A DNA stretch of 64,000 nucleotides from Streptomyces kanamyceticus (GTDB lineage Bacteria; Actinomycetota; Actinomycetes; Streptomycetales; Streptomycetaceae): the NCBI RefSeq assembly GCF_008704495.1, contig NZ_CP023699.1, positions 7,068,001 through 7,132,000 on the forward strand, given 5' to 3'. The notes under the pieces were generated by a model, which was given only the letters and a program-made list of their open reading frames with translations, had not been told where the DNA came from and did no database searches. The position numbers were made by a program, and so were the translations under genes. Below are positions 35,113 to 42,931 of this stretch, piece after piece (position 1 is the stretch's first letter; each line of letters opens with the position of its first letter).

Positions 35113-36057
35113 GTGGGGGTCGGCGTGGGTGGTGGAGGGGCAATCCGGGGGCTGGGGTCGGAAACGGCCGGGGCGGCCGAACCGGCTGAACCGGCTGAAC
35201 CGGCTGAACCGGCCGGAGCGGCTGGACGGCGCCCACGCCCCCGCGAGCACGCCGTATGGACCCGTACCCCCCTCGGCCCCGGCGGCCCCGCCCTCGACCT
35301 GCTGACCGCCCGGTTCGACCGGCACCGCTACGCCCCGCACTGCCACGAGGAGTTCAGCGTCGGCATCTGCGTCGGCGGCCACGAGGTCATCGACTACCGG
35401 GGCGGCACACTGCACCTGGGGCCCGGCTCCATCGTCGTACTCGCCCCGGGCGAGGTGCACACCGGTCGCCCCGGCGCGGGCGAGGGGTACGCCTACCGCG
35501 CCGTGTACCCGGCGACGCACCTGCTCTCCGAGGGCACCGTGACCCCGCCGTACTTCCGCGACCCGGTGGTGAACGACCCCGAACTGGCCGCCGCCCTGCG
35601 TGCCGCGCACACCGAACTGAGCGTGGGCGTCGACCCGTTGGAGGCCGAGTCGCGCCTCCCGTGGCTGCTCACCGCGCTCGCCCGCAGGCACGGCACCGCC
35701 CTCCCGGGCCGCGACCGCGTCCCCGGCGCCGACCGCATCGCCCGCGCCGTCCGCAGGAGCCTGGCCGACGAGCTCCTCGCCCCGCCGTCCCTCGCCGAGC
35801 TCGCGGCCCCTCTCGGCCTGTCCCGCTACCAACTCCTGCGCGCGTTCCGTACGTCTACGGGCCTGCCGCCCTACGCCTGGCTCGCGCAGTACCGCGTGAC
35901 ACGGGCCCGCGCCCACCTGGAGGCGGGCCGCAGCCCCGCGCAGGCCGCCGCGCTCGTGGGCTTCGCCGACCAGGCGCACCTCACGCGCTGGTTCCGCCGC
36001 GTACTCGGCGTCACGCCCGCCGCGTACCGCAACAGCGTTCAAGACTCCCGGCGTTGA
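35113..36057 (+). CDS. AraC-family regulator
   Basis: 314 aa if started at the GTG at 35113; the first 45 residues are low-complexity, including four EPA units from a 9-nt repeat, and the true start may be internal. Cupin-like sensor domain from about 60 (HRYAPHCHEEFSVGICVGGH, VLAPGEVHTGRP). Two HTHs at the C-terminus: LAELAAPLGLSRYQLLRAFR and AAALVGFADQAHLTRWFRRV. It probably controls the EamA transporter 20 nt downstream. Confidence 0.88.
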   Translation: MGVGVGGGGAIRGLGSETAGAAEPAEPAEPAEPAGAAGRRPRPREHAVWTRTPLGPGGPALDLLTARFDRHRYAPHCHEEFSVGICVGGHEVIDYRGGTLHLGPGSIVVLAPGEVHTGRPGAGEGYAYRAVYPATHLLSEGTVTPPYFRDPVVNDPELAAALRAAHTELSVGVDPLEAESRLPWLLTALARRHGTALPGRDRVPGADRIARAVRRSLADELLAPPSLAELAAPLGLSRYQLLRAFRTSTGLPPYAWLAQYRVTRARAHLEAGRSPAQAAALVGFADQAHLTRWFRRVLGVTPAAYRNSVQDSRR

Positions 36058-36076
36058 CGCGGCCGAAACTGCCTCC

Positions 36077-37054
36077 ATGACGGCACGTGGCTGGTTCCTG
36101 TTCTCGCTCATGGGTGTCCTGTGGGGCATCCCGTACTTCATGATCAAGGTGGCGGTCGACAGCGGCCTGACACCGTCGACCGTGGTCTTCACGCGCTGCG
36201 CGCTCGGCGCGGCCATCCTGCTCCCCTTCGCCGTACGACAAGGGGGACTGCCCCGCGTACTGAAGACGCACTGGCGGCCCATGCTCGCCTTCGCCTGCGT
36301 GGAGATCCTCGGGCCGTGGTGGACCCTGACCGACGCCGAGCGCCACCTCTCCAGCTCCACGGCGGGACTCCTCATCGCCGCGGTCCCGATCATCGGCGCG
36401 CTGCTCGCCCGCTTCTTCGGCGACACCGAACGGCTCGGCGCGCGCCGCCTCACCGGCCTCGGCCTCGGCCTCGCGGGCGTCGCCGTCCTGACGGCACCCC
36501 AGCTGACGGGCGGCGACGCCTGGTCCCTCACGGAGGTGATGCTGACCGCGCTGGGCTACGCGATCGCCCCGCTGATCGCCGCTCGCCACCTGCGCGAGGT
36601 CCCCACGCTCCAACTGGTCGCCCCCTGCCTGGCCCTGGCGGCGCTGGTCTACGCCCCCGCGGCGGCGGCCTCCTGGCCCGGGACGGTGCCCGAAGGGCCG
36701 ACCCTCGCCGCCCTCGCCGTCCTCGGCGTCATCTGCACGGCCCTGGCCTTCGTCCTCTTCCTCGAACTGATCCGCGAGGCGGGCCCCACGAGGGCGATGG
36801 TCTTCACCTACGTCAATCCGGCCGTGGCGGTGGCGGCGGGCGTCACCTTCCTCTCCGAGCCCCTGACCGCCGACGTCGTGGCCGCCTTCGCGCTGATCAT
36901 CGCCGGATCCTTCCTGGCCACGGCGCAGGCACCCGGCGTACGGCGGGTACCATGGTCGGCACGGCAGACGAGCCGGGCGGACGGCCGCGTGAAGACCCCC
37001 TCGGGGGCCCTTCCCGAGGAACGTCCGGGCTCCACAGGGCAAGGTGGTGGCTAA
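36077..37054 (+). CDS. EamA/DMT-superfamily transporter whose 3' end runs into rnpB
   Basis: 325 aa, ten hydrophobic helices in two EamA repeats (GVLWGIPYFMIKVAVDSGLT at the start; GVICTALAFVLFLELIREAG and MVFTYVNPAVAVAAGVTFLS in repeat 2). A metabolite exporter of the drug/metabolite superfamily. The last membrane helix ends near 36930; the remaining about 30 residues are encoded inside the RNase P RNA gene (36963 on), an odd hydrophilic tail with no family support. Linked to the AraC regulator. Confidence 0.85.
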   Translation: MTARGWFLFSLMGVLWGIPYFMIKVAVDSGLTPSTVVFTRCALGAAILLPFAVRQGGLPRVLKTHWRPMLAFACVEILGPWWTLTDAERHLSSSTAGLLIAAVPIIGALLARFFGDTERLGARRLTGLGLGLAGVAVLTAPQLTGGDAWSLTEVMLTALGYAIAPLIAARHLREVPTLQLVAPCLALAALVYAPAAAASWPGTVPEGPTLAALAVLGVICTALAFVLFLELIREAGPTRAMVFTYVNPAVAVAAGVTFLSEPLTADVVAAFALIIAGSFLATAQAPGVRRVPWSARQTSRADGRVKTPSGALPEERPGSTGQGGG

Positions 37055-37386
37055 CAGCCACCCGGGGTGACCCGCGGGACAGTGCCACAGAAAACAGACC
37101 GCCGAGGGCTTCGGCCCCCGGTAAGGGTGAAACGGTGGTGTAAGAGACCACCAGCGCCTGAGGTGACTCAGGCGGCTAGGTAAACCCCACCTGGAGCAAG
37201 GTCAAGAGGAAGCGCCTCTTCGCGAGAAGGACGCTTCTGCGCGGACGTTCGAGGGCTGCCCGCCCGAGTCCGCGGGTAGACCGCACGAGGTCGGCAGCAA
37301 TGCCGACCCTAGATGGATGGCCGTCTCCCCGGCCGCCGCGAGGCGCCCGGGCGACAGAACCCGGCGTACAGCCCGACTCGTCTGCC
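36963..37386 (+). ncRNA. rnpB: RNase P RNA, bacterial type A
   Basis: The conserved core GAGGAACGTCCGGGCTCCAC (about 37017) and the 3' segment ACAGAACCCGGCGTACAGCC are the universal P4-region sequences of bacterial RNase P RNA. The ends pair as helix P1: GGCAGACGAG at 36963 onward with CTCGTCTGCC ending at 37386. Further landmarks are GGTAAGGGTGAAACGGTG and TAGGTAAACCCCACC. It is the catalytic RNA that trims tRNA 5' ends. The promoter must lie inside the EamA gene. Confidence 0.95.
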
Positions 37387-37480
37387 GCTCACGCCCTCGC
37401 CTCCTGGATGTGAAGCGGCGCCTCCGTGCGAGACTCGTTTCATGGACATGGGCCGCGAGTCACGCTGGGAAAAGGACGCG

Positions 37481-37696
37481 ATGACCGTCGAGATCATGTT
37501 CGCCCTGCTCAGCGCCGCGTTCCTCGCGGTCGCCGTGGTCGGGCTCGTTCTGTTCCCCACCCTCTTCTGGGACGTGCCGTCGGGTGTCGACAGGGGGCTC
37601 AAGGTGACCGCCGGGGTGCTGGCTCTCGCGGCGGCCGTGGGGCAGATGGTGCGGGTGCTGTGGCGGCATGACCGGCATCGGCGCGACGGGCGCTGA
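37481..37696 (+). CDS. Small two-helix membrane protein (DUF6332-like)
   Basis: 71 aa. The ATG at 37481 has AAAGGA 4-5 nt upstream and is preferred over ATG 37442, which lacks a site. Helices: IMFALLSAAFLAVAVVGLVL and VTAGVLALAAAVGQMVRVLW, with a basic tail RHDRHRRDGR. This resembles a short streptomycete family of unknown role. It follows rnpB and converges on the next gene. Confidence 0.7.
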   Translation: MTVEIMFALLSAAFLAVAVVGLVLFPTLFWDVPSGVDRGLKVTAGVLALAAAVGQMVRVLWRHDRHRRDGR

Positions 37697-37706
37697 TCGT
37701 GCTGCT

Positions 37707-38144
37707 TTAGGACCCGTCCGCCCCGTCCGCTCCATCCGCTCCGAGTGCCTTGAGTACCGCCGGGGCCTCGTCCGCGTGTACGCGGAGTTCCGTGCGGCCC
37801 GAGCGGGAGCGGAAAGCTACCGTCGCGCTGTCGGCCGAGGTCATCTCCAGGGTGGGGGAGGTGAAGGGGACGGCGTTGCGGTTGCCCTTGCGGGGTTGCC
37901 AGAAGGCGGGGGTGGCGGGTGTGGAGGGCTCGGGGGGTTTGCCGCTCAGGAGTAGGTGGCCGTTCTCCCAGGTGTTCTCCGTGAGTTCCGCGTCCTTGAG
38001 GTCCACCGGGACGCGGACATCCCCGCCCTGGGCCAGGCGGGTGAGGCGGCGTTTTCTGAGGCGGTTCTGGACGGGGCCGATGGGGGCCAGGTAGGCGAGG
38101 GCCTCCAAGGTGACGCGGAAGAGTCCTGCGAGGAGTTCGCCCAT
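37707..38144 (-). CDS. Hypothetical protein, left edge of the biosynthetic cluster
   Basis: 145 aa, ATG. A short amphipathic N-terminus (MGELLAGLFRVTLEALAYLA), then a mixed domain with FRSRSGRTELRVHADEAPAV and a terminal GADGADGADG from a 9-nt repeat. No motif recognised. It lies 52 nt beyond the last sugar gene on the same strand, so it may be read with that operon or mark the flank. Function unknown. Confidence 0.55.
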   Translation of the reverse strand: MGELLAGLFRVTLEALAYLAPIGPVQNRLRKRRLTRLAQGGDVRVPVDLKDAELTENTWENGHLLLSGKPPEPSTPATPAFWQPRKGNRNAVPFTSPTLEMTSADSATVAFRSRSGRTELRVHADEAPAVLKALGADGADGADGS

Positions 38145-38195
38145 GAGGTTCGCGCCTTTCGCCCGGCTTATGGGGATCGTGAGGGTTCTGTGATG

Positions 38196-39614
38196 TTACG
38201 CGGGCGAGTGAGGGGCCTCCGTCGTCAGGAGCGAGGCCAGCAGGGAGCGGGCCTGCACGTTCACGTAATGGCCGTGTTGGGTCAGGGAGTTCAGCTGGCC
38301 GGGGGTGAGCCAGACGAAGCCCGGCGGTGGTGTCGTGGGGGCCGTGGACTCGTCCGCCTCCACGATCAGATAGCGGCTGCGGGCGCGCAGGAACCTGCCG
38401 CCCTCCTCGGAGAGCACCGTGCCGAACAGGACGGCGGACCCCCGGGCCGCCAGGACGGCCGTCAGGAACGGGGGCTGCCGGTCCGCCGGCAGATGTGCGT
38501 GGTTGGCGGGGGTGCACTGGACCGTGGGGCCCAGTTCCACCGTGTCGAGGAAGCCGCCCTCCCTGCGGGCGCGGGCCAGGACGTGGCGTACGCCGCCGAA
38601 CCGCCGGGTGACGAAGGCCGTGACGCCCGTGCCGAGCGGGTGGAACAGGGGCTGGGTCCACTGCGGGACCTCGCGGCCCTGCGCGCATACGGAGACGCCC
38701 ACCACCTCGAAGTACCGGCCCTGTTCGTGGGCGATGGACCAGCGGTCGCGGTGCCAGCCGGTGACCGAGGACAGCGGGGTCAGTTCCGCCCGTACGTCGC
38801 GCAGGGACCGTTCCTCGGCGAACCAGGACCTGACCTCCGTGTCGGAGTGCAGGGCCGACGTCGAATCCGGGGCGAACGGGAGGCAGGCCAGCACGGAACG
38901 GGAGTCCATGTTCACGACGTCGTCCTGGCGCAGGAGTTCGCCGAGCTGGCCCAGGGTGAGCCACAGGTATCCGTCGCGGACCGGGACGTCCCGGTCCGTC
39001 TCGACGACCATGTTGCGGTTGGTCTTGTGGAAGAACCACGAGCCGTGTTCCGACTGGAGCACGTCGGTGAGGACGCGGCCGCGCGCGGGGCCGACGAAGT
39101 GGTCGAGGTAGGCGACGTCGCGGCCCCGGTGCACCTTGGTGTAGTTGCTCCGGGTGGCCTGGACCGTCGGGGAGAGCTGCACCAGGCCCGCGTTGCCCGG
39201 CTCCATCTTCGCCTGCATCAGGAAGTGCAGTACGCCGTCGAACTCCCGGGCGAGCAGACCCAGGATGCCCACCTCGGGCTGGTGGATGATCGGCTGCTGC
39301 CAGCCGTGCGGCTCCGACCCGCCGACCTCGGCGCGCAGCCCCTCCACGGAGAAGAAGCGGCCGCTGTCGTGTGCGAGGTTCCCCGTGCCGGGCGTGAACG
39401 ACCAGCCGGACAGGGCGTCCAGCGGGACCCGGTCCACGACGTAGCCGCCGGTGCTGGCCCGCGCGGCCAGCAGGTCGGGCACCTGCGCCGTACGCACGTC
39501 GGAGCTGGGGCCGGAGCCCTCGCGGGCGAGGACCGAGAGGGCCAGGCGGTCGGCGAGGCGAGCGTCCCCGCGTGGGCGCAGGGCGGGTGGGCGCTGGGTG
39601 GGTGGGAGCGTCAT
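38196..39614 (-). CDS. NDP-hexose 2,3-dehydratase (TylX3/EvaA type)
   Basis: 472 aa with the family's internal duplication: SFTPGTGNLAHDSGRFFSVE, GILGLLAREFDGVLHFLMQA, MEPGNAGLVQLSPTVQATRS in the first half and WSIAHEQGRYFEVVGVSV, VTRRFGGVRHVLARARREGG, ELGPTVQCTPANH in the second. The enzyme removes water across C2-C3 of TDP-4-keto-6-deoxyglucose, the first step to 2,6-dideoxy sugars. Start ATG overlaps the reductase stop (ATGA). With RmlA/RmlB at 49-51 kb it shows that the product carries at least one deoxysugar. Confidence 0.9.
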   Translation of the reverse strand: MTLPPTQRPPALRPRGDARLADRLALSVLAREGSGPSSDVRTAQVPDLLAARASTGGYVVDRVPLDALSGWSFTPGTGNLAHDSGRFFSVEGLRAEVGGSEPHGWQQPIIHQPEVGILGLLAREFDGVLHFLMQAKMEPGNAGLVQLSPTVQATRSNYTKVHRGRDVAYLDHFVGPARGRVLTDVLQSEHGSWFFHKTNRNMVVETDRDVPVRDGYLWLTLGQLGELLRQDDVVNMDSRSVLACLPFAPDSTSALHSDTEVRSWFAEERSLRDVRAELTPLSSVTGWHRDRWSIAHEQGRYFEVVGVSVCAQGREVPQWTQPLFHPLGTGVTAFVTRRFGGVRHVLARARREGGFLDTVELGPTVQCTPANHAHLPADRQPPFLTAVLAARGSAVLFGTVLSEEGGRFLRARSRYLIVEADESTAPTTPPPGFVWLTPGQLNSLTQHGHYVNVQARSLLASLLTTEAPHSPA

Positions 39615-40453
39615 GCTTCCCCACCTTCGCTTGGCTCGCCGCCGCGCACATAGCGGTCGAGGAGTTCGTCGGGGTAGTCGGGGCCCAGGCCGAACTCCCT
39701 TGCCTCGGGGACGAGTTCGCACATCTGGCGGTTGGAGATCCGCAGCGTCTCGGGCGGTACGTCGTGGAAGCGTCGGCGTGCCGTGCGGCCGAGCCGTTCC
39801 TCGACCCCGGCCACCAGGCGTTCGGCGGGTACGGCGGTGCCGGACGCCACGTTGACGACGCGGCCGTGTACGCCGAGCGCGAGCAACCGGTCGAGTACGA
39901 CGAGGAAATGGCGTACGTCGAGGAGGTCGCGGGACGCGCCGCGGTGCACGGCGACCTCGCCCGACCTGATCTGGCGCACCAGCGAGGGCAGCAGCTGCCT
40001 GGCGTTCTGCTGGGTGCCGACGAGATGGCTCAGCCGCAGCGTCAGCCAGCGGGCACCGGAGTCGGCGACGACCCGCTCCATCGCGAGCTTGTGCCTGCCG
40101 TACGCGGAGACCGGCGCGGGCGTGCCGTCCTCGCGGCCCTCGCCCTCCCTGCCGTACAGACCGCCCGCGGCGGAGGACAGGAACACCAGGATCCTGTCGT
40201 GTTCGCGGCACCGCTGCGCCGTACGCCGGATCAGCCGCTCCTCGCGGCCGAAGCGTTCCGGCGAGGTCTCCGCGGTGTCCGACACCCCGGCCGCCACCAG
40301 CGTCGCGGCCGGGGCGTCGGTCCTTGCGCCGAAGTACCGGGCCGCCTGCCGGGCGACGAAGCCGCCGCCGAGCACTTCCACGCCCATGTCGGTGTTGGTG
40401 TTGTTGTTGGTGTCGGTGTTGGTCACTTCCGTCTTCGTGACGTCTGCCTTCAT
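39611..40453 (-). CDS. NAD-dependent epimerase/dehydratase-like NDP-sugar ketoreductase
   Basis: 280 aa. After a Thr/Asn-rich repeat N-terminus (NTDTNNNTNTD) comes a Rossmann motif VEVLGGGFVARQ, SSAAGGLYG, and the YxxxK pair in SAYGRHKLAMERVV, then DLLDVRHFLVVLDRLLALGV. Size and motifs fit TDP-4-keto-6-deoxyhexose 4-ketoreductases. It is coupled by 4-nt overlaps to both the glycosyltransferase and the 2,3-dehydratase, so it likely completes the deoxysugar. Exact stereochemistry cannot be read. Confidence 0.75.
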   Translation of the reverse strand: MKADVTKTEVTNTDTNNNTNTDMGVEVLGGGFVARQAARYFGARTDAPAATLVAAGVSDTAETSPERFGREERLIRRTAQRCREHDRILVFLSSAAGGLYGREGEGREDGTPAPVSAYGRHKLAMERVVADSGARWLTLRLSHLVGTQQNARQLLPSLVRQIRSGEVAVHRGASRDLLDVRHFLVVLDRLLALGVHGRVVNVASGTAVPAERLVAGVEERLGRTARRRFHDVPPETLRISNRQMCELVPEAREFGLGPDYPDELLDRYVRGGEPSEGGEA

Positions 40454-41628
40454 GATGCCGCGAGCCGGTGTTCCACCGCGTCGGCCGCGGCTTCCGCTCC
40501 GCCGAAGCCCCGGATCTCCTCGCGCACCGCGCCGACGCGGGCACGCACGCCCGCGTCCGAGTGCAGCCGCAGCACCGCGCTGCGCACGGCGTCGGGGGTT
40601 ACCGCGCGCAGCGGGAGCGCGCCGCCGAGGCCGAGCTCCATCAACCGCCTTGCGTTGCCCGCCTGTTCGCGGAGGCGGGGCACGATCAGGGACGTCACCC
40701 CGTGGTGGAGGCACTCCATGACCGTCGCCATCCCGCCGTGGTGGACGGCCAGGGACGCGTGGTCGAGCACGGATCGTTGCGGGACCCAGGCGTACGCCGT
40801 CACGCCGTCCGGCAGCGGTCCGAGTTCCGCCGGGTCGATCCGGTCGCCGACGGCGAGCACCACCCGCCAGTCCGTACCTGCGAACCCCTCGGCCACGGTC
40901 TTGAAGAACTCGGGGTGGGCGGTGTCGATGGAGCCGAGCGTGACCAGGGCTAGCGGGCGGCCGTCCGGAGGGGGAGGCGTCCAGGCATCCTTCGCGGGGG
41001 CTAGTGCTGGGCCCGCGAAGGTGAACTCCGGGCCCAGTTCGGCGCCGCCCGGCTGGAACAGCCTCGGTGTCAGGACGAGGCCGCCCGCGAGCCGGGCGGA
41101 CAGATGGGCGCGCGCGCCCCCGCGCACGCCGTGCTCGGTGAGGAACGCGTCGAGCACGGCGAGGAACTCCGCGGCCACCGGGTTGGCGCCGGGCGTGCCC
41201 GGTTCGGCGAGCGACCAGTGCGTGGGCGACGCCGTGTACGTCCACACCTGCGTCACGGGGATGCGCCACTTCGCGGCGAGCACGCTGCCCGCGCCCGCCG
41301 GGTCCTCGGTGAGGACGAGGTCGGGCCGGTCCCCCTCGAAGCTCCGGGCGAGGGCGGGGAGCGTGGCGCGGGCGTCGTCGAGGTAGAGGAGGGGGAGGCG
41401 GTGCACCTCGCGCGGCCAGTCGGCGGGGTCGGTGGGCAGCGAGGAGCGGAAGAGGACGGGCGTTGCCCCGGCGGAGCGCACCAGCGGGGCGAACTCCTCC
41501 GTGGTCACGTAGCTGACCCGGTGCCCGCGGCGCACCAACTCCGCCACCACGCCCAGGAGCGGGCTGATGTGGCTGTGCGCGGCGGCGGTGCAGACCGCTA
41601 CGTGCGGCGCGCGGCTAGGCCCGGCCAC
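40450..41628 (-). CDS. GT1 (MGT-type) glycosyltransferase A
   Basis: 392 aa from GTG, overlapping the flavoprotein 3' end by 14 nt. N-terminal acceptor domain opens HVAVCTAAAHSHISPLLGVV; C-terminal donor domain has LALVTLGSIDTAHPEFFKTV and LAVHHGGMATVMECLHHGVT, the PSPG-like nucleotide-sugar site, then PRLREQAGNARRL. It adds a sugar from a UDP or TDP donor, presumably to a hydroxyl on the azole peptide. The only glycosyltransferase in the leftward operon, next to the deoxysugar genes, so it may use that sugar. Confidence 0.88.
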   Translation of the reverse strand: MAGPSRAPHVAVCTAAAHSHISPLLGVVAELVRRGHRVSYVTTEEFAPLVRSAGATPVLFRSSLPTDPADWPREVHRLPLLYLDDARATLPALARSFEGDRPDLVLTEDPAGAGSVLAAKWRIPVTQVWTYTASPTHWSLAEPGTPGANPVAAEFLAVLDAFLTEHGVRGGARAHLSARLAGGLVLTPRLFQPGGAELGPEFTFAGPALAPAKDAWTPPPPDGRPLALVTLGSIDTAHPEFFKTVAEGFAGTDWRVVLAVGDRIDPAELGPLPDGVTAYAWVPQRSVLDHASLAVHHGGMATVMECLHHGVTSLIVPRLREQAGNARRLMELGLGGALPLRAVTPDAVRSAVLRLHSDAGVRARVGAVREEIRGFGGAEAAADAVEHRLAAS

Positions 41629-42712
41629 TGCTCTTCAGGGGGGTGGCGGGGCCAGTGGGGTGGGTGGGGTTGGAAGGGTCGGTGGGACCGCTGATCTCGG
41701 ACGCTGCGGCGGCATCGGCGGCTCTGGCGGTACCGGCGTATGTCTCTGCGGCGGCACGGGTGGCACTGGCGTGCGTTTGCGTGGTGGCTCTGGCGGTACC
41801 GGCGTGCGTTTGCGTGGTGGCTCTGGCGGTACCGGCGTGCGTTTCCGCGGAGGCTCCGGCAGCACTGGCGTGTGTTTCCGTGGCGGCACGGGTGGCACTG
41901 GCGTGCGTTTGCGTGGTGGCTCCGGCGGTACTGGCGTGTGTCTCTGCGGTGGCACGGGTGGCACTGGCGTGCGTTTGCGTGGTGGCTCCGGCGGTACTGG
42001 CGTGTGTTTCCGTGGCGGCACGGGTGGCACTGGCGTGCGTTTGCGTGGTGGCTCTGGCGGCACCGACGCCACCCGCATGCGTCCCCGTCCCCCCGTCCCC
42101 CGCCTTCCCCATCCGCACCCGCAACTCCTCCAGGCTCCCGATGAGTCGCGGCAGCGGCACCGGCTGGTTGCCGTCGCGCTTGCCGGTGGTCATGCTCAGG
42201 CCGGTGACGGGCGGGACGACCGTGACGTTGGGGCGTTCGGCCAGCGCGGCGCGGTGGCCGCGCATCGCGGCGCTCTCCCAGCCGCCCGGCGGCAGCGCGG
42301 CCGCGAGCGCGATGGGCGCCTCGGTGCACTGCAGGGCCATCACCGCCGGGGTGTCGGCGAGGCCGAGGGCGAGGCGCGCGATGAAGTGCATTCCGGCGGG
42401 ATACACCGCGACGGCGTCGGGCCAGTTCGCCAGTTCCACATGGAGTTTCCGCGCCTGCGGTTCCTCGGACCAGGCGTCCTCGAACACGACGCGATTGGTG
42501 AGTACGGAAAGTCCTTCGCGCGTGACGAAGCGCTGTGCGGACCGGGTGAGAACAATCCGCAATTCGGTCTTCGGGTAACTCACCTGAAACCAGTTCACCC
42601 AGAGCGGCAGGAAACTCGCATTGGAAGATCCGGTGCCGACGAGAAGGAGTCTCTCAATTCCGGTCGGAGGCGCCTGGGTACCAGGCATTCCCCAGTCTTC
42701 TTCACGTGGCAT
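41615..42712 (-). CDS. HFCD-type flavoprotein (cysteine decarboxylase-like) with repeat tail
   Basis: 365 aa from the ATG at 42712 with GGAG 6 nt upstream. Residues 18-205 are a flavoprotein fold of the EpiD/phosphopantothenoylcysteine decarboxylase family: RLLLVGTGSSNASFLPLWVN, active-site-like His91 in KLHVELANWPDAVAV, and YPAGMHFIARLALGLADTPA where EpiD has PASANT. The PxMNxxMW substrate clamp is not obvious. These enzymes oxidatively decarboxylate a C-terminal Cys using FMN; the precursor here ends in Cys. Residues about 208-365 are a Thr/Ala/His tail made of 11-residue repeats with no known fold. It is the first enzyme after the precursor. Confidence 0.75.
   Translation of the reverse strand: MPREEDWGMPGTQAPPTGIERLLLVGTGSSNASFLPLWVNWFQVSYPKTELRIVLTRSAQRFVTREGLSVLTNRVVFEDAWSEEPQARKLHVELANWPDAVAVYPAGMHFIARLALGLADTPAVMALQCTEAPIALAAALPPGGWESAAMRGHRAALAERPNVTVVPPVTGLSMTTGKRDGNQPVPLPRLIGSLEELRVRMGKAGDGGTGTHAGGVGAARATTQTHASATRAATETHASTAGATTQTHASATRATAETHASTAGATTQTHASATRAATETHASAAGASAETHAGTARATTQTHAGTARATTQTHASATRAAAETYAGTARAADAAAASEISGPTDPSNPTHPTGPATPLKSSGRA
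41715..42075. repeat. 33-bp in-frame tandem repeats in the flavoprotein gene
   Basis: About ten 33-nt units, each coding for 11 residues such as THASATRAATE or THASTAGATTQ, with alternating Q/E and R/G types. The period is a multiple of three, so copy changes keep the frame. The tail ends with EISGPTDPSNP just before the overlap with glycosyltransferase A. Confidence 0.9.
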
Positions 42713-42746
42713 GGCGTACTCCGGATCGTGGGAGGGGAGGGGCGAA

Positions 42747-42772
42747 TGCCGCCCGGGGGGACCCGGGCGGCA
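42747..42772 (-). terminator. Hairpin between precursor and flavoprotein (attenuator)
   Basis: TGCCGCCCGGG (42747-42757) and its exact complement (42762-42772) form an 11-bp, nearly all-GC stem with a 4-nt loop, 18 nt past the precursor stop and ahead of the flavoprotein ribosome site. There is no T run, so partial termination or 3'-end protection of the precursor message is likely, raising peptide over enzyme. Confidence 0.7.
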
Positions 42773-42790
42773 CACGCGAGTGGACCTGCG

Positions 42791-42931
42791 TCAGCAGCCG
42801 CACCACGAGCAGCAGCAGGAGCAGAGGATGGCCTGCGCCTCGTTGTTGTCCGTGTCGTCCTTGAGGAGCTCGTCCTCGGTCAGGGCGTCCACGTCGAGCA
42901 GGTCATCGGCGAGCAGGTCAGCGATCGGCAC
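42791..42931 (-). CDS. Azole-peptide (RiPP) precursor, 46 aa
   Basis: Read directly from sequence: GTG at 42931 with GAAGGAG 6-7 nt upstream, stop at 42791. Residues 1-34 are a strongly acidic, Leu/Asp-rich leader (PIADLLADDLLDVDALTEDE, then a DDTDNNEAQA end) with one Lys. The C-terminal 12 residues are ILCSCCCSWCGC, six Cys and two Ser that YcaO enzymes could turn into thiazoles and oxazoles. Leader and core look like linear azole and thiopeptide precursors such as those of goadsporin. Six Cys in ten residues next to YcaO, RRE and SagB genes makes this the substrate. Cleavage point before Ile35 or Leu36 is inferred. The C-terminal Cys suits the flavoprotein next door. Confidence 0.88.
   Translation of the reverse strand: MPIADLLADDLLDVDALTEDELLKDDTDNNEAQAILCSCCCSWCGC

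Noticed and set aside
39611..41269. 552-residue minus-strand protein spanning the ketoreductase and glycosyltransferase A
   Set aside because: Only the part from MKADVTK (40453) has Rossmann motifs; the upstream part is an out-of-frame shadow of glycosyltransferase A.
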